Positions 27,481 to 36,076 of a stretch of DNA of 64,000 bases are shown piece by piece. The position numbers and the translations under genes are program-made. How positions within the stretch are numbered: the first letter of the stretch is position 1; each line of letters opens with the position of its first letter. The notes beneath the pieces were generated by a model, which worked only from the letters and a program-made list of their open reading frames with translations, did no database searches and was not told the DNA's origin. The stretch is taken from assembly GCA_003142815.1 (NCBI GenBank), contig PLNP01000006.1:115308-179307 (forward strand), given 5' to 3'. Source of the DNA: Rhodanobacteraceae bacterium. GTDB lineage: Bacteria > Pseudomonadota > Gammaproteobacteria > Xanthomonadales > Rhodanobacteraceae.

Positions 27481-29207
27481 TCGTGCAGGTCGCGCAGTTT
27501 CGTGAATATGTAGTCGTGATACGAAGCCAGCATCTTGAGATCCTTGCAGTCCAGATAGCGACCCTTGCAGCGCTCGCGCAGCAGCGTGTTGGCCTGGTAG
27601 AAACCGTCCTTCGGAATGCCGGCGACATCAAGCACGAGCGAACCAAGGAACGCGATGTCGAGGACCGCATAATCGAAGCGCTGGCGCACCGGGAAGTTCG
27701 ACTTCAGCATGTAGTAGGTGACCCAAAGGGAGGTGTGCGCGGCTACCTTCGGCACGACCTTCGGAATCACGTTGATCGCGCCGTCGAACGAGGGCTGGTG
27801 GTCGCCGAAATGCATCAGCACGGCGGGATGCTCGCCGCCGAGCAGGAATTTTTCGAGATCCGCGAGCATCGCGTCCGACTGCTGCAGGCGCTCAAGGTAG
27901 TTGCCGAGATTGAGGTTCAGCCAGTCGTCAAGCGCCTGCGGCTTGAACGTGCCCGGAAATAGAGGCTGGTTGTAAGGCGCTGGCAACTGCGCGAGCGGAA
28001 CCATGTGCGGACCATGCTGATGCATGGTCAGCATGAACACGAACAGCGGCTGGTCCGGGCGCACGCGTTTTTCGTCGGCGTAGACGCGCTCGAAGACCTT
28101 GAGCAGAGCGGCGTCAGGGCTCTCCCAACCGAGCCCGTATTCGGTGCCATCGTAGAACGCGTCGAATCCGTAATAGTCGTAGGCGTTGCGTGCGTTGAGG
28201 AAATCGCCGCTCATCGGATACACCGCGATCGCGCGGTAGCCGGCTTTCTTGAATGTCTTGGGCAGCGTAAACGCGACGCGTGGCGCCAGATTGTAGGGAG
28301 CGTACAGCCCGGCATTGCCGAACAGTGTATGCGAGAGGCCGGTCAACAGCGAAAATTCGCTGGTCCAGGTGCCGCCGCCGAAGGTGTGCACGCTCAGGGG
28401 CCCATGCGCGCGCGTGTTCCTGTCCGCTTCGAACATGTGTCGCGTGCAGACCGGCACCGTGCAGAGCTTGAGGATGTGCGGATCGAACGTGCTTTCCTCG
28501 AGGACCGCGACGACGTCCGGCCGCGTGGGTGGCGCGAGCAGCGGCCGGTCGAGTTTCCACGGGATGCTGCGATCGACATCGGGCGGAATCGTCGGCTCGT
28601 CGATCACGGTGTCGTTGAACGAGGTGAAGAAGTCGGTGATGAAGCTCTTGTCGTTGACGGTGATCCACATCGGCTTGTTGAACACCGCGCTGAACGGCCC
28701 CTTGGGCGCAAGGCAGGTCATCAACAGGCAGGCTGCGGCGACCGTGCCGAGCAGCCGCGCGCCGATGTGCAACGCGCGCGGCCGCGTCACCAACAGCGCA
28801 GCGCGTTCGCCGAAAAACGACAGCAGCAACAGGAGCGGAATCAGGATCAGCGCGGCGACGCTGACGCCGAGCAGCAGCGGGTAGTGGGTGATGACCTCGA
28901 TGGTGCCGAAGTTGAAGTATTCGAGATCCGGCGCCAGCAGCGGCGTCGTCAGATACATGAACTTGAGTGTGCCGGCGATCTCGATCGCGCCGAAGAACAA
29001 GGCGACGACCAGCAGCGAGAATGCGGCGCGGGCGCTCGCGAACAGCACCAGCAAGAGCGATACCAGGACCAGCATCGCCGCAAAGACCTTTTCGATCGCG
29101 GTGTGCTCGCCGAGCGGGCCGAACGCGAACAGCGCAACGAATGCGAGCAACGCGATCATGAGCAGCAGCGCGGTTCGGTAGTGATGGAAAGGCGCTGGGA
29201 TATTCAT
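27477..29207 (-). CDS. Membrane sulfatase-fold transferase (LtaS/phosphoglycerol transferase-like), copy 2
   Basis: A 576-residue paralogue of the protein at 25025-26752, with the same plan: about five transmembrane segments in residues 10-195, then a periplasmic sulfatase-fold domain. Shared landmarks are [22 protein letters not shown] at about residue 280, [20 protein letters not shown] for metal binding, and the paired cysteines in [11 protein letters not shown]. The ATG at 29207 begins a short N-terminus before the first membrane helix. It lies 67 bases downstream of lpxB and overlaps rnhB by four bases. Position next to lipid A genes suggests an envelope-modifying role; the acceptor is unknown. 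Confidence 0.83.
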   Translation of the reverse strand: MNIPAPFHHYRTALLLMIALLAFVALFAFGPLGEHTAIEKVFAAMLVLVSLLLVLFASARAAFSLLVVALFFGAIEIAGTLKFMYLTTPLLAPDLEYFNFGTIEVITHYPLLLGVSVAALILIPLLLLLSFFGERAALLVTRPRALHIGARLLGTVAAACLLMTCLAPKGPFSAVFNKPMWITVNDKSFITDFFTSFNDTVIDEPTIPPDVDRSIPWKLDRPLLAPPTRPDVVAVLEESTFDPHILKLCTVPVCTRHMFEADRNTRAHGPLSVHTFGGGTWTSEFSLLTGLSHTLFGNAGLYAPYNLAPRVAFTLPKTFKKAGYRAIAVYPMSGDFLNARNAYDYYGFDAFYDGTEYGLGWESPDAALLKVFERVYADEKRVRPDQPLFVFMLTMHQHGPHMVPLAQLPAPYNQPLFPGTFKPQALDDWLNLNLGNYLERLQQSDAMLADLEKFLLGGEHPAVLMHFGDHQPSFDGAINVIPKVVPKVAAHTSLWVTYYMLKSNFPVRQRFDYAVLDIAFLGSLVLDVAGIPKDGFYQANTLLRERCKGRYLDCKDLKMLASYHDYIFTKLRDLHE

Positions 29208-29274
29208 ACGTGGATCGTCACCCGCGGCATCCTGCGGATGTGCGCGAATGGCGTCAATGCGCAGTGCAGCGCGT

Positions 29275-30570
29275 TCAAGCGCGCGTCGCGGTATCGCGTG
29301 CTGCCGGCTCGACCGATGCCGTACAGATTGTCGGGTCACCGATCAGTTCGGCGATCGCCGTCGCGGCGCTTCGGCTCGCATCGTGGCGAAGTTCGAGATG
29401 CAGACGGCGGTATTCGGAGAGCAGGCCGGGATCGATTTCGCGGCTGCGCAACGCAGGCAGCAGAGCATGTGCGAGCGCTTCGGGCGTGCATGCGTCCTGC
29501 ATCAGCTCGGGGACGAGATCGCGGCCAGCAAGAACATTCGGCAACGCATAGCGTTCGACCTTGAGCAGGCCGAGGCCTTTGACGATGCGGTAGGTCAATG
29601 GCGCGACGCGATAGCCGACCGCCATCGGCCGCTTCGCGAGCATCGCTTCGAGCGCGGCGGTGCCAGAGGCGAGCAGGACCGCGTCGGCGGCGATCATTGC
29701 TGCATGCGCACGGCCGTCGATGACGGTCACGGAAAACGGGAGAGGAGAATCGGGAGTCGTCGACGCAATGGGCGTTTCCGATTCCCGATTCCCGATTCCC
29801 GCCTCGCGCAGCAGGGTCTCGAACGCGGCACGGCATGAGCGATTCGCCATCGGGGCGATCACGCGCAGGTTCGGGATTTGTTGCGCGAGCAAACGTGCGG
29901 CGCCAAGGAAATCCGCGCCGAGTCGCGCGATCTCGCCGAGCCGGCTGCCTGGCAGGATGGCGAGCACCGGGCCAGCCGGCGGCAATCCCAGCGCAGTGCG
30001 TGCGGCCTGCCGATCCGGATCGAGCGCAAACGTATCGGCGAGCGGGTGTCCGACAAAACGCGCGTCGACGCCGTGACGCGCGTAGATCGGTGGCTCCATC
30101 GGAAACAGGCAAAGCACGCGATCGGCGCTGCGGCCGATCTTCGCGGCGCGCTTTTCGCGCCACGCCCAGACCGAGGGGCTGACGTAGTGCACGGTCGCGA
30201 TGCCGGCGTGTTTCAGCTGGCGTTCGAGGCCGAGATTGAAATCCGGTGCATCGATGCCGATGAATGCGTCTGGCTGGAAGTCGACTGCACGGCGGGCGAC
30301 GTCGCGGCGTATGGCGAGCAGGCTCGGCAGATGGAGCAGTACTTCGACCAGCCCCATTACCGCGAGCTTCTCGGCCGGATACCATGCGTCCAAACCCGCC
30401 GCGATCATGCGCGGGCCGCCGACGCCGGCGAACTGCGCGGCGGGAAAACGTTCGCGTATCGATTCGATCAGGTCCGCGCCGAGCAGATCGCCGGAGGCCT
30501 CACCGGCGACGAGAACAAAACGCCGGGAGACGGAATTCGGGATTCGGGATTCGGGACGCAGGGGAGACAT
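29275..30570 (-). CDS. lpxB: Lipid-A-disaccharide synthase with repeat-encoded insertions
   Basis: A 431-residue glycosyltransferase (family GT19) that joins UDP-2,3-diacylglucosamine and lipid X to make the lipid A disaccharide at the inner membrane. Family motifs are RRFVLVAGEASGDLLGADLI, VGGPRM, YVSPSVWAWREKRAAKIG and LASGTAALEAMLAKRPMAVGYR. It is longer than E. coli LpxB (382). Part of the excess comes from two stretches encoded by a dispersed GGGATTC repeat: the N-terminal ESRIPNSVSRR and an internal GIGNRESETPIASTTPDSPL before the SVTVIDGRAH segment. Both stay in frame and the catalytic regions are intact, so the enzyme is probably active. Confidence 0.95.
   Translation of the reverse strand: MSPLRPESRIPNSVSRRFVLVAGEASGDLLGADLIESIRERFPAAQFAGVGGPRMIAAGLDAWYPAEKLAVMGLVEVLLHLPSLLAIRRDVARRAVDFQPDAFIGIDAPDFNLGLERQLKHAGIATVHYVSPSVWAWREKRAAKIGRSADRVLCLFPMEPPIYARHGVDARFVGHPLADTFALDPDRQAARTALGLPPAGPVLAILPGSRLGEIARLGADFLGAARLLAQQIPNLRVIAPMANRSCRAAFETLLREAGIGNRESETPIASTTPDSPLPFSVTVIDGRAHAAMIAADAVLLASGTAALEAMLAKRPMAVGYRVAPLTYRIVKGLGLLKVERYALPNVLAGRDLVPELMQDACTPEALAHALLPALRSREIDPGLLSEYRRLHLELRHDASRSAATAIAELIGDPTICTASVEPAARDTATRA
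29741..29800. repeat. GGGATTC-family palindromic repeat inside lpxB
   Basis: Inverted units (GAGAATCGGGAGTC on the left, GATTCCCGATTCCCGATTCCCG on the right in shorter pieces) flank about 20 bases. The insert adds roughly 20 codons to lpxB without breaking the frame. The same units occur at 30532-30556, 30668-30728, 59002-59068 and 60547-60667. Confidence 0.7.
30532..30556. repeat. GGGATTC repeat in the 5' coding end of lpxB
   Basis: Three tandem TTCGGGA-type units lie within the first codons of lpxB and encode the ESRIPNS stretch that other LpxB proteins lack. Confidence 0.65.
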
Positions 30571-30619
30571 GGACTTGGGACGACGGTATCTGATTTGGCT
30601 TGACGGGCAGTCATCGAGC

Positions 30620-30648
30620 AATGGATTCGCACCTGCGCGGAAATGACG
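30620..30648. repeat. Half copy of the CGTCATTCC dispersed repeat
   Basis: In reverse complement this reads CGTCATTTCCGCGCAGG then TGCGAATCCATT, the same family as the full palindrome at 52777-52854. It lies in the lpxA-lpxB gap. Confidence 0.55.
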
Positions 30649-30667
30649 CTGTTCCAGCTTTTCGCCG

Positions 30668-30728
30668 CATCCCCAATCTCGATTCGCGGCTCTTCAATCC
30701 CGAATCCCGAAATCGCGAATCCCGGTTT
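30668..30728. repeat. GGGATTC-family repeat in the lpxA-lpxB gap
   Basis: Degenerate CCCCAATC, AATCCCGAATCCCGA and GCGAATCCCGG units fill most of the gap and stop five bases before the lpxA stop codon. Confidence 0.65.
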
Positions 30729-30732
30729 TTCC

Positions 30733-31503
30733 TCACCGCGCGATCGAGCGTTCGCTGCGCTCGATGAAATCGAGCAGCGCGGCGACATCGGCGCTGTCGG
30801 TGGCCTGCTCGACGAGTTTGGTGCGCGCTTCGGCGAGCGGCGTGCCGGCGACGTAGAGGGTGCGGTAAGCGCGTTTGATCGCGCTGATCCGCGCCGCATC
30901 GAAGCCGCGCCGCTTCAGGCCCTCGCTGTTGATGCCGCGTGGTTTCGCATAGGGGCCGGCCACGATGACGAACGGTGGCACGTCGGCATTGATCAGGCTG
31001 CCCATACCGGTGAAGGCATACGCGCCGATCTTGCAGAACTGATGGACGCCGGTGAACCCGCCGAGGATGACGAAGTCGCCGATTTCGACGTGGCCAGCGA
31101 GCGTCGCGTTGTTCGCGAACACGACCTGGTTGCCGACCTGGCAATCGTGCGCGATGTGCACGTAGGCCATGATCCAGTTGTCATCGCCGATCCGCGTCGC
31201 GCCGCCGCCATCGGCCGTGCCGCGATTGAAGGTCGTGAATTCTCGGATCACGTTGCGGTCGCCGATCACCAACTCGCTGCGCTCGCCGTGGAATTTCTTG
31301 TCTTGCGGCTCCGCGCCGAGCGAGGCGAACTGGAAGATGCGGTTGTCGTGGCCGATCCGCGTCGCGCCTTCGATCACGACATGCGGGCCGATCGTGGTGC
31401 CCTCGCCGATCTCGACGTCGGGACCGACGATGCTGTAGGCGCCGATGCTGACATCGGCGCCGATCTTCGCGGCCGGATCGACGAGCGCGGTCGCGTGGAT
31501 CAT
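30733..31503 (-). CDS. lpxA: UDP-N-acetylglucosamine acyltransferase
   Basis: A 256-residue left-handed beta-helix trimer enzyme that transfers an R-3-hydroxyacyl chain from ACP to UDP-GlcNAc, the first step of lipid A synthesis. Hexapeptide repeats run through about residues 1-185; the catalytic histidine region [11 protein letters not shown] places H119 at the position of E. coli H125. The C-terminal helical domain ([16 protein letters not shown]) is intact. The start overlaps the fabZ stop by one base (TGATG), so it is coupled. An in-frame ATG 21 bases upstream gives an unusual N-terminus and was rejected. Confidence 0.97.
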   Translation of the reverse strand: MIHATALVDPAAKIGADVSIGAYSIVGPDVEIGEGTTIGPHVVIEGATRIGHDNRIFQFASLGAEPQDKKFHGERSELVIGDRNVIREFTTFNRGTADGGGATRIGDDNWIMAYVHIAHDCQVGNQVVFANNATLAGHVEIGDFVILGGFTGVHQFCKIGAYAFTGMGSLINADVPPFVIVAGPYAKPRGINSEGLKRRGFDAARISAIKRAYRTLYVAGTPLAEARTKLVEQATDSADVAALLDFIERSERSIAR

Positions 31504-31970
31504 CAGCTGGCGACCTCGGCGCACAGTATTTCCGCCTCGGCGGCGAGTTGGTCGCCGACGAACGCGCGGCCGCAGAACTGGCTCATGTTGCGCATGCTGC
31601 GCTTGTGTTCGACCTCAAGGCGCAGCTGGTCACCGGGCACGATCGCGCGATTGAAGCGCGCCTTGTCGACCCTGACGAGATAGAAAACCACCGACTTCGC
31701 CGCATCATGGGGCACCGAAAGCTTGATCAGCACGCCCGCGGCCTGCGCCATCGCCTCGATGATCAATACGCCGGGCATGACCGGATGGCCGGGGAAGTGA
31801 CCCTGGAAGAATGGTTCGTTGATCGTCACGTTCTTGAGCGCGATCACGCGCTTCGCGGGCTCGAACGCGATCACGCGGTCGAGCAGCAGGAACGGATAGC
31901 GGTGCGGGAGTATCGCGGCAATATCTTTGGCGCCCAGCGGCAATTTGACCGGCGCGTTGGTTTCGCTCAT
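31503..31970 (-). CDS. fabZ: 3-hydroxyacyl-ACP dehydratase FabZ
   Basis: A 155-residue hot-dog-fold dehydratase that removes water from 3-hydroxyacyl-ACP in type II fatty acid synthesis, competing with LpxA/LpxD for hydroxymyristoyl-ACP. The motif [20 protein letters not shown] at residues 57-76 contains the catalytic histidine (about H58) and glutamate E72. It is coupled to lpxD by a 4-base overlap upstream and to lpxA by a 1-base overlap downstream, the standard lpxD-fabZ-lpxA order. Confidence 0.97.
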   Translation of the reverse strand: MSETNAPVKLPLGAKDIAAILPHRYPFLLLDRVIAFEPAKRVIALKNVTINEPFFQGHFPGHPVMPGVLIIEAMAQAAGVLIKLSVPHDAAKSVVFYLVRVDKARFNRAIVPGDQLRLEVEHKRSMRNMSQFCGRAFVGDQLAAEAEILCAEVAS

Positions 31971-32992
31971 GACTTCGTTTCCTTTTCAAAGGCGCCGACG
32001 CGCCTCGCGATTTCGTCCAGATGCTTGAAGCGCGCCGCGTTGCGCCGCCACTGGCGGTTGGGCTGGATCGGCGTTCCCGAGGAATATTCGCCGGGCTCGC
32101 GAATCGAGTGTGTGACCAGGCTCATCGCAGTCACGGTGACGCGGTCAGCGATGTCCAAATGACCCAGTATGCCAGCGCCGCCGCCGATCAGGCAGTAGCG
32201 TCCAATGCGCGCGCTGCCGGCAACCGCGGCGCAGCCGGCGATCGCGGTGTGGGCACCGATCGTAACGTTGTGCGCGATCTGGATCTGATTGTCGAGGCGC
32301 ACGTCCTCTTCGAGCACCGTATCGCCAAGCGCGCCGCGGTCGATGGTCGTGTTTGCGCCGATTTCGCAGTCGTCGCCGATGTGCACGCCACCGAGCTGCG
32401 GCACCTTGATCCAGTGGTCGCGTGCGAAGGCGAGGCCGAAACCGTCGGCACCAATGACTGCGCCGGGGTGGACCAGTACCCGTTTGCCGAGAGTGACATC
32501 CTGGACGAGGGTCACGCGCGCGACCAGGCGCGACTGCGCGCCGACCGAGCAGCCGCGTCCGATCATGCAATGCGGACCGATCTGCACACTTTCGCCGATC
32601 ACGGCGTCGTCCTCGATGGCGCAGAACGGCCCGATGCTGGCGCTCGCGGCGACCGTTGCGCTCGACGCGACCAGCGCGCTCGCATGGATGCCTGGCTGGC
32701 CCGCAAACTCGCGTTCGAACAAGGCGGCGATGCGCGCAAACGCGACGTAGGGATCGTCGGCGATCAGGCAGGCGCCGTGGCAGGCGTCGGCATCGGCCGC
32801 GCGCAGCACGACGGCGGCCGCCCGGGTATCGACCAGTTGCGCGCGGTAACGCGGGTTGGCGAGGAATCCGATCTGCGTCTCGCCGGCGGTGGCCAAGGTG
32901 GCGACGCCACGGATCACGCGGTCGGCGTCACCGCGAAGTTCGAGCGCGAAGCGCGCCGCGATCTTGCCGAGCGTGTAGGCGGCGTCGCTCAT
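31967..32992 (-). CDS. lpxD: UDP-3-O-(3-hydroxyacyl)glucosamine N-acyltransferase
   Basis: A 341-residue trimeric left-handed beta-helix enzyme that N-acylates UDP-3-O-acylglucosamine in lipid A synthesis. The N-terminal uridine-binding domain (about residues 1-100) ends before the hexapeptide repeats; IQIAHNVTIGAHTAIAGCAAVAGSARIG holds the catalytic histidine, and GVHIGDDCEIGANTTIDRGALGDT is a family signature. A short C-terminal helix follows. It overlaps both skp upstream and fabZ downstream by four bases. Confidence 0.97.
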   Translation of the reverse strand: MSDAAYTLGKIAARFALELRGDADRVIRGVATLATAGETQIGFLANPRYRAQLVDTRAAAVVLRAADADACHGACLIADDPYVAFARIAALFEREFAGQPGIHASALVASSATVAASASIGPFCAIEDDAVIGESVQIGPHCMIGRGCSVGAQSRLVARVTLVQDVTLGKRVLVHPGAVIGADGFGLAFARDHWIKVPQLGGVHIGDDCEIGANTTIDRGALGDTVLEEDVRLDNQIQIAHNVTIGAHTAIAGCAAVAGSARIGRYCLIGGGAGILGHLDIADRVTVTAMSLVTHSIREPGEYSSGTPIQPNRQWRRNAARFKHLDEIARRVGAFEKETKS

Positions 32993-33540
32993 TGAGCGGC
33001 ACCCGGCGGAGATTGGCGGCGCAGGCGTTCGAGAATTCGCTCGGTCACGTCGACTTTCGGGCTGGCATAGATGACCGGGCTCGGCACGATCAGGTCGAAG
33101 CCTTGTTCGCGCGCGAACTGGACTACGGCGTTGTTGATCTCGCGCCAGCTCTTGTCCAGTTCCTGGTCGCTACGCGTCTTCAACTCCGCGCGCAGCGCAT
33201 CACGATTGCGTTTGACCGAGCGATCCAGCGCGTCGATTTCGCGTTGCAGCGCATCGGCGTCCGCTTTGGACATCGATGCCGCCTCGCGGGTCTGGCGGGT
33301 ACGCAGGTCGCCGGCGCGCTTCTCGTCCGCTTTCAGCGCGGCATCGCGCGCGGCGAACTCGCGCTCGAGCTTCTGGCGACCGGCGACCACTTGCGGTGCG
33401 TTGTCGAGCAATCGCTTCATGTCCACGTAGCCAATCCGCGTGGGGGCGGGCTCTTGTGCCGAGGTGAAACAAGCCAGCGCGAGCGCTGCCACGAACAGCA
33501 GCGCCCTGATCCGATGGTGCGGTCGTGCGTGATGCGTCAC
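32989..33540 (-). CDS. skp: Periplasmic chaperone Skp/OmpH
   Basis: A 183-residue OmpH/Skp family chaperone that holds unfolded outer-membrane proteins in the periplasm on their way to BamA. It has a signal peptide (about residues 1-28, ending near TSA), a short beta body segment (TRIGYVDMKRLLDNAPQ) and a long charged coiled-coil region (about residues 55-150) that would form the tentacles. Skp homologues are usually 155-175 residues, so this is slightly long. It lies 54 bases downstream of bamA and overlaps lpxD, as in E. coli. Confidence 0.92.
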   Translation of the reverse strand: MTHHARPHHRIRALLFVAALALACFTSAQEPAPTRIGYVDMKRLLDNAPQVVAGRQKLEREFAARDAALKADEKRAGDLRTRQTREAASMSKADADALQREIDALDRSVKRNRDALRAELKTRSDQELDKSWREINNAVVQFAREQGFDLIVPSPVIYASPKVDVTERILERLRRQSPPGAAQ

Positions 33541-33594
33541 TTCGGCGTTTCCTCGCTGCCCCGACGCTGTTCGCGGTCTCCGCGCTCTGCAGTA

Positions 33595-36000
33595 CTAGAA
33601 CGTATTGCCGAAGGTGAACTGGATCAGCTCGGTATCATCGCCGGGCTTCTTGCGCAGCGGTTTGGCGAAGTTGATCACAATCGGTCCGATCGGTGCGCGC
33701 CATTGGAACGAAAGGCCGGCCGATGCACGCAGTTCCCCGGCGCTAAAGGAATTGTATCGGTTGCAGTCGGGGATCGCTGTGTTGCAGAGGTTGTTCTTGA
33801 AGACGTTGCCGGCGTCGACGAACAGCGACACGCGCGTGCTGTCGTCGCCTTCCTTCACGAACGGCGTCGGCACGATGATTTCCGCCGAAGCCACGGTCTT
33901 GAGCGCGCCACCGATCGGCAGGCGGCAGTTCTTGTCCGATGCCGGACAAGTGAGTGGGCTGAGCACGTCGTACGGCCCGAGTGTGTTGTCGCGGAAGCCG
34001 CGCACGTCCGATACGCCGCCTGCATAGAAGTCCTGGAAGAAGGGCAGGCCGCTGAGATCGGAGAGGTAGCGTGGATCGCTCGGCGACATCACGCTCTTCG
34101 GGGTGCTGTAGGTGTCGCCATAGCCAACGTTGAAGTGACCGAAAAACGTGAGGTTGTCGGTCATGTGCAGATATTGGGCGAAGCGATAGTTGAAACGGTA
34201 ATACTCGACGGTCGATCCTGGCAGGGTGACTTCCAGCGAAACCGATTGCAGCGAACCGCGGGTCGGATTCCAGTAGCGGTTGCGCGTGTCGTGTGCCCAC
34301 GTCAGCTGCAGGTTGCCGGTATGAAAGGTGCGGTGACCGAGATTGTCGATGTAATCGACGATGCGTTGAGGGGTCAGGCCGGGGTAGGTGGTGATGCTGG
34401 TCTTGCTGAGGCCGACCTGCGCGTTGACGGTGTCCGCTTCGCTGATCGGAATGCCGAGATAGATGTCGAATGCATCGGTGTTGGTCAGGTAGCTGGCGAT
34501 GTTTTGCTGGCTTGAATCCAGCTCCGTATGCTGGATGTCGTAACCGATGCCGATGCCGTCGTCGGTCAGGTACGGTTCGAAGTAGGACAACTCGTAGCGC
34601 TTGATAAATGAACTTTGCTGGGCGGTGACCGAGATGCGGTCGCCGGTACCGAAGAAGTTGTTCTGGGTGACGCCGATGCTGGCGATGATGCCCTGCACCT
34701 GCGAATAGCCGAGGCCAAACTGGAACTGGCCGGAGTTCTGTTCCTCGACCGCGACGGTCAGGTCGACCTGGTCATCGGTGCCTGGCACTTTCGGGGTGTC
34801 GATCGTGACGGTCTTGAAGAAGCCGAGTCGCTGCAGGCGGATCTTCGATCGATCGATCGCTGCCTGCGAATACCAGGCGCCCTCGAGCTGACGCATTTCG
34901 CGACGCAGGACTTCGTCCTCGGTATGCTGGTTGCTCTTGAAGACGACGCGGCGCACATACACGCGCTTGCCTGGATTGACGAAGAAATTGAGTCCGACTT
35001 CGCGCTTTTCCTTGTCGATCGCCGGAATAGGCTGCACCTCGGCGAACGCATAGCCGATGTTGGAAAGCGTCGAGGTGATCGCATCGACCGATTGCTCGAC
35101 CTTCTTGCGTGAGAAGACGTCGCCGGGCTTGACCTGAACCAGCTTGCGCAGGTCGTCTTCCTTGAGGATCAGGGTGCCGGTCAGCTTGACGTCGGTGATC
35201 TTGTAGACCTCGCCTTCCTTGATGTTCGCGGTGACGTATATCTTGCGTTTGTCGGGACTGATGCCGACCTGGGTCGAGTCGACGTTGAAGTCGGCATAGC
35301 CGCGGTCCATGTAGTACGACTGCAATTTCTCGAGGTCGCCGGAAAGCTTCTCGCGCGAGTACTGGTCGTCCTTGGAGTACCACGATGTCCAGTTCGATGT
35401 GTTGGACTCGAACTGGCCTTCGATCTGCTTGTCGTTGTACGTCGTGTTGCCGACGATATTGAGGTGCTTGATCTTCGCGGCCTTGCCTTCGGCGATATTG
35501 ATCGCAACTTCGACACGGTTGCGATCGAGATTGACCTTCGAGGTCTTCACCGACACGTTGTACTTGCCGCGGTTGTAGTACTGGTGGATCAGCTCGCCCT
35601 GCACCTCGTTGAGCTTGAGGTCGTCGAACGCCTCACCCTCTGCAAGACCAATACCCTTGAGACCCTTGCGCAGATCCTCTTCCTTGAGGTCCTTGTTGCC
35701 ACGAATCGCGATCTTGGTGATCTGCGGGCGCTCCTTCACGGTTACGACGAGGATGTCGCCCTGGCGGCCGAGCTGGACATCGTTGAAGAAGCCGGTCTTG
35801 TAGAGCGCGCGGATTGCCTGATCCGCGCGGTCGGCGGTCAGCGAATCGCCTTTCTCGACCGGCAGATAGGTGAATACCGTGCCAGGCGCGATGCGCGAGA
35901 GTCCCTCGACGCGGATATCGGAAATCGTGAACGCGTCGAACGCCGAGGCATCGTGTGCGGCGAACCAGGCGAGCAAGAACAGGGCAGCTATACGCTTCAT
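33595..36000 (-). CDS. bamA: Outer membrane protein assembly factor BamA
   Basis: The 801-residue Omp85 protein that inserts beta-barrel proteins into the outer membrane. A signal peptide (about residues 1-20) is followed by five POTRA domains to about residue 420 (FTISDIRVEGLSRIAPGTVF begins the first) and a 16-strand barrel. The barrel lid motif appears as SDVRGFRDN, and the last residue is phenylalanine (FGNTF), the usual C-terminal signal. An ATG four codons upstream is in frame; 36000 was chosen because a GGAAG precedes it and the signal peptide then has a normal N-terminus. It lies between rseP and skp. Confidence 0.97.
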   Translation of the reverse strand: MKRIAALFLLAWFAAHDASAFDAFTISDIRVEGLSRIAPGTVFTYLPVEKGDSLTADRADQAIRALYKTGFFNDVQLGRQGDILVVTVKERPQITKIAIRGNKDLKEEDLRKGLKGIGLAEGEAFDDLKLNEVQGELIHQYYNRGKYNVSVKTSKVNLDRNRVEVAINIAEGKAAKIKHLNIVGNTTYNDKQIEGQFESNTSNWTSWYSKDDQYSREKLSGDLEKLQSYYMDRGYADFNVDSTQVGISPDKRKIYVTANIKEGEVYKITDVKLTGTLILKEDDLRKLVQVKPGDVFSRKKVEQSVDAITSTLSNIGYAFAEVQPIPAIDKEKREVGLNFFVNPGKRVYVRRVVFKSNQHTEDEVLRREMRQLEGAWYSQAAIDRSKIRLQRLGFFKTVTIDTPKVPGTDDQVDLTVAVEEQNSGQFQFGLGYSQVQGIIASIGVTQNNFFGTGDRISVTAQQSSFIKRYELSYFEPYLTDDGIGIGYDIQHTELDSSQQNIASYLTNTDAFDIYLGIPISEADTVNAQVGLSKTSITTYPGLTPQRIVDYIDNLGHRTFHTGNLQLTWAHDTRNRYWNPTRGSLQSVSLEVTLPGSTVEYYRFNYRFAQYLHMTDNLTFFGHFNVGYGDTYSTPKSVMSPSDPRYLSDLSGLPFFQDFYAGGVSDVRGFRDNTLGPYDVLSPLTCPASDKNCRLPIGGALKTVASAEIIVPTPFVKEGDDSTRVSLFVDAGNVFKNNLCNTAIPDCNRYNSFSAGELRASAGLSFQWRAPIGPIVINFAKPLRKKPGDDTELIQFTFGNTF

Positions 36001-36076
36001 CGTCACTTCCATCAGGGTATCGTGGAGCGCGCGACGGTGCAGCCGCGGCCCGGTTTCGTTGTTATGGGCTACCGGA

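Noticed and set aside
33586..33600. GCAGTACTAG resembling the end of the 163-bp palindrome
   Set aside because: Only about ten bases match and no second arm is nearby; it overlaps the bamA stop.
32656..34515. 619-codon open frame on the plus strand
   Set aside because: Antisense to lpxD, skp and bamA, all well supported; no domain features.
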